Below are positions 61,778 to 64,000 of a stretch of DNA of 64,000 bases, piece by piece. Where the stretch lies: the NCBI RefSeq assembly GCF_026339995.1, contig NZ_JAPEPT010000007.1:186001-250000 (forward strand). Direction: 5' to 3'. A program made the translations under genes and the position numbers. The notes under the pieces were generated by a model. That model had not been told where the DNA came from and did not search any database. It was given only the letters and a program-made list of their open reading frames with translations. The DNA is from Streptomyces sp. NBC_01481. Its GTDB lineage: Bacteria > Actinomycetota > Actinomycetes > Streptomycetales > Streptomycetaceae. Positions within the stretch are counted from its first letter, which is position 1. The number at the start of each line of letters is the position of its first letter.

Positions 61778-62832
61778 CGGCCCACCCGGGGATCGAGCAG
61801 CGGATAGAGCAGGTCGGCGAGCAGGTTCATCAGGATCATCGCCCCCGCGAAGACCACGAACAGGCCCTGGACGAGCGGCAGATCGGGCACGCTCAGCGCC
61901 TGGTAGAACAGCCCGCCGAGCCCCGGCCAGGAGAACACCGTCTCCACCAGGATCGAACCGGCCACCACATGGCCCAGGTTGATGAAGACCATGGTGACGG
62001 TGGGCAGCAGTGCGTTGGGCACCGCATGCCTGCGGCGTACTGCGTCGTCCCGCAGCCCCTTTGCCCGCGCCGTCGTCAGATAGTCGCTGCCCATCTCGTC
62101 CAGCAGCGAGGAGCGCATCACCAGCAGCGTCTGCGCGTATCCGACCGCGACCAGGGTGATCACCGGCAGCACCATGTGGTGGGCCACGTCGGCGGCGTAC
62201 GCGAAACCGGTCGCGTCTCCCGACTCCATGCCGCCGGTCGGGAACAGACCGGGGATCGGGCCCACCCCCACCGAGAAGGTGATGATCAGGAGCAGCCCGA
62301 GCCAGAAGGACGGAACGGACCACAGGGTCAGCGCCACCCCCGTGTTGAGCCGGTCGCCGGTGCTGCCGTGACGCCAGGCCGAGCGGGTGCCGAGCCAGAG
62401 CCCGATCGCCGAGTAGATCACCACGGCGACACCGGTGAGCAGGAGCGTCGCGGGCAGCTTCTGTGTGATCAGCTCCCCGACGGGCGCGTGGAACTGGTAC
62501 GACCTGCCGAGATCGCCGGTCAGCGCCTTGCCGCAGTAGTCCGTGAACTGCTGCCACACCGGCTGGTCGAGGCCGAACTGGCGGCGCAGCGCGGCCAGTT
62601 GCTCGGCAGACGTCGGCGCGCCGTGCGTCATGGCCTTCACCGGGTCGCCGGGGATGATCCGGAAGAGGAAGAAGCTGGTGACGAGGACGGCGAGCAGCGA
62701 GACGGCCGCGCCGCCCAGCTTGCCCGCCACATAGCGGATGTACGCGCGGGTGCTGCCGCTCGCGGCACGGGCCTCGGGGGCCCGGGCCACGGCGGCAGTG
62801 CCGGTCGTGCCGGTCGTACTCGTGGTGGTCAT
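61774..62832 (-). CDS. Dipeptide/oligopeptide ABC transporter permease (DppB-like)
   Basis: A 352-residue permease. After a polar, Ala/Thr-rich N-terminus, the first helix (AVSLLAVLVTSFFLFRIIPGDP) ends in the family GDP motif. Later come GLDQPVWQQFTDYCGKALTGDLGRS and the EAA loop SDYLTTARAKGLRDDAVRRRHAVPNALLP. It starts three bases after the binding-protein stop. Confidence 0.92.
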   Translation of the reverse strand: MTTTSTTGTTGTAAVARAPEARAASGSTRAYIRYVAGKLGGAAVSLLAVLVTSFFLFRIIPGDPVKAMTHGAPTSAEQLAALRRQFGLDQPVWQQFTDYCGKALTGDLGRSYQFHAPVGELITQKLPATLLLTGVAVVIYSAIGLWLGTRSAWRHGSTGDRLNTGVALTLWSVPSFWLGLLLIITFSVGVGPIPGLFPTGGMESGDATGFAYAADVAHHMVLPVITLVAVGYAQTLLVMRSSLLDEMGSDYLTTARAKGLRDDAVRRRHAVPNALLPTVTMVFINLGHVVAGSILVETVFSWPGLGGLFYQALSVPDLPLVQGLFVVFAGAMILMNLLADLLYPLLDPRVGR

Positions 62833-62835
62833 CGG

Positions 62836-64000
62836 CTACTCACGGTCTTCCGCGGTGGAACGGCGACGCATCACGACGAGGAACCCAACTCCGGCGGCGA
62901 GGACCACGACCGCTCCGATGCCGATCACGATGCCGGTGGAGGAGCCGCTGCCGGAGCCGCCGTCACCGGCGGCCGGCTCGGCCGACCACCAGCTCCAGTA
63001 ACCGTCCTGGCCCCAGAGATTGCCCCCGGCCTCCGGCATCGTCGTGATGGATTTGATCTGGTCGGTCCGGTACGCCTCGACGGCGTTCGGATACGCGAGG
63101 ACATTCATGTAGCCCGTGTCGTACAGCCGCGACTGCATCTGCTTGACCAGCGCGGTCCGCTTGGCGGTGTCGTACTCCGCGGTCTGCTGCGCGTACAGCC
63201 CGTCGAACTGCTGGTCGCAGATGAAGTTGTCCGTCGCACCGGTGTCCCTGGTCGTGGCCGGAAGCGCGGAGCACGTGTGGATGGACAGGACGAAGTCCGG
63301 GTCCGGGTTGACCGACCAGCCGTCGAAGGCCAGATCGTAATCGCCCTTGATCCAGGGGTCGGAGACATTGTCCAGACAGTCGACCTTGAGCCCGACGCCG
63401 AGCTCGCCCCACCACTCCTGCAGATACTTGCCGACCGCCTTGTCGTTGGGGTCGGTGGCGTGGCAGAGAATGCGCAGGTCGAGCGGCTTGCCGTCCTTGC
63501 CGACGCGCTTGCCGCCGCCGTTCTTCCGGTAGCCCGCCCGATCGAGGAGCGCTGCCGCCTTCGCCGGGTCGTAGGTGATCTTCTGGCTCGCTTCAGGCTT
63601 CCAGAAGTACGCGCCGAAACGCGGCGGGATATAGCCCTCGCCCTCCACGGCATGGCCCTGGAAGACCTTGTCGACGAGCGTCCTGCGGTCGGTGGCATGG
63701 AACAGGGCCTTGCGCACGGCCGGTTCGAGCAGTGCCTTGTGGCCGCTGCCGAAGGTCTTGCCGTCCTTGGACCTGGCTCCCGGGTTGGTCGCGAGGGCGA
63801 AGAAGCGGCGGCCCGGAGCGTCGTTGACCTTGATGTTCCTGTTGCGGCCCAGGGCGGTGGCCTGGGCGGGGGTGAGGCCCTGGACGAACGAGACCTCGCC
63901 CTTCTGCAGCGCGGCGACGGCCGCGTCACCGTCCTTGTAGTACTTGAGCACCAGCTCGTCGAACTTGGGCGCGCCGCGCCAGAAGTCCTTGTTGGGCTTG
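62836..64000 (-). CDS. ABC transporter substrate-binding protein (family 5), C-terminal part, with C-terminal membrane anchor
   Basis: Partial: the frame runs off the right edge. At least 388 residues of a family 5 (peptide/nickel type) binding protein are present: KDFWRGAPKFDEL at the edge, GYIPPRFGAYFWKPEASQK, and DYDLAFDGWSVNPDPDFVL. After the binding fold comes a Gly/Ser linker, a hydrophobic helix (TGIVIGIGAVVVLAAGVGFLVV) and a basic end (MRRRSTAEDRE). That suggests attachment by a C-terminal helix in addition to, or instead of, an N-terminal lipid. It is the first gene of the dpp operon. Confidence 0.92.
   Translation of the reverse strand, partial: KPNKDFWRGAPKFDELVLKYYKDGDAAVAALQKGEVSFVQGLTPAQATALGRNRNIKVNDAPGRRFFALATNPGARSKDGKTFGSGHKALLEPAVRKALFHATDRRTLVDKVFQGHAVEGEGYIPPRFGAYFWKPEASQKITYDPAKAAALLDRAGYRKNGGGKRVGKDGKPLDLRILCHATDPNDKAVGKYLQEWWGELGVGLKVDCLDNVSDPWIKGDYDLAFDGWSVNPDPDFVLSIHTCSALPATTRDTGATDNFICDQQFDGLYAQQTAEYDTAKRTALVKQMQSRLYDTGYMNVLAYPNAVEAYRTDQIKSITTMPEAGGNLWGQDGYWSWWSAEPAAGDGGSGSGSSTGIVIGIGAVVVLAAGVGFLVVMRRRSTAEDRE

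Overview
The window is high-GC actinobacterial DNA. Gene content, codon use and gene order point to a Streptomyces chromosome core: TPP-controlled thiamine uptake, polyamine/GABA catabolism, a DasR-type site before a chitinase, dxr-rseP-ispG, and the rimP-nusA-ylxR-infB-ylxP-rbfA-truB-ribF block. No rRNA, tRNA, CRISPR array or prophage was seen. About 57 genes are supported. Most long antisense reading frames are GC-rich shadows.

Layout. 1-0.5 kb: edge of a DUF6233-type gene, then rlmN (23S rRNA/tRNA A2503/A37 methylation). 1.6-5.6 kb: TPP riboswitch and thiBPQ-like thiamine ABC transporter. 5.6-10.1 kb: EamA-like membrane protein, LOG-family protein, and an unusual two-gene ABC exporter whose ATPase has lost its Q-loop and signature motifs. 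10.2-13.7 kb: class III aminotransferase, Lrp/AsnC regulator and a divergent aminobutyraldehyde-type dehydrogenase. 13.8-19.1 kb: TetR with a DUF1304 protein, HXXEE protein, small membrane protein, glycerophosphodiesterase, adenosine-deaminase-family enzyme (probably aminodeoxyfutalosine deaminase of menaquinone synthesis), DUF4190 protein and NADAR protein. 19.3-26.5 kb: polyamine operon (aldehyde dehydrogenase, Tat-lipoprotein binding protein, PotABC, FAD amine oxidoreductase). 26.5-31 kb: GH18 chitinase, PAP2 phosphatase, gabT, then a 67-bp tandem repeat.

31-40.8 kb: orphan VirD4/TraM-like ATPase, PucR regulator, EamA exporter with a likely leaderless mRNA, a third aldehyde dehydrogenase (GabD-like), acyl-CoA dehydrogenase, and a lipoprotein gene interrupted in frame by a MITE-like element. 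40.8-48.2 kb: dxr, rseP, ispG, a second MITE-like copy, two GNAT genes and proS. 48.3-50.1 kb (minus): a kinase-fold protein lacking its catalytic residues and two DUF4439/ferritin-like genes. 50.3-58.5 kb: translation/transcription block. 58.9-64 kb (minus): dipeptide/oligopeptide ABC transporter, truncated by the window edge within the binding protein.

How the genes fit together. Between about 10 and 37.6 kb there are three aldehyde dehydrogenases, two class III aminotransferases, a PotABCD transporter, an amine oxidoreductase and two regulator types (Lrp, PucR). Together they could carry imported polyamines through aminoaldehydes to GABA and succinate. The most distinctive non-gene signals are: the two MITE-like elements with different but self-complementary ends; a long inverted repeat that could hide the chitinase ribosome-binding site on read-through transcripts; and tandem operator-like palindromes before the DUF1304-TetR operon. 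All functional statements are from reading the sequence; no searches were run.
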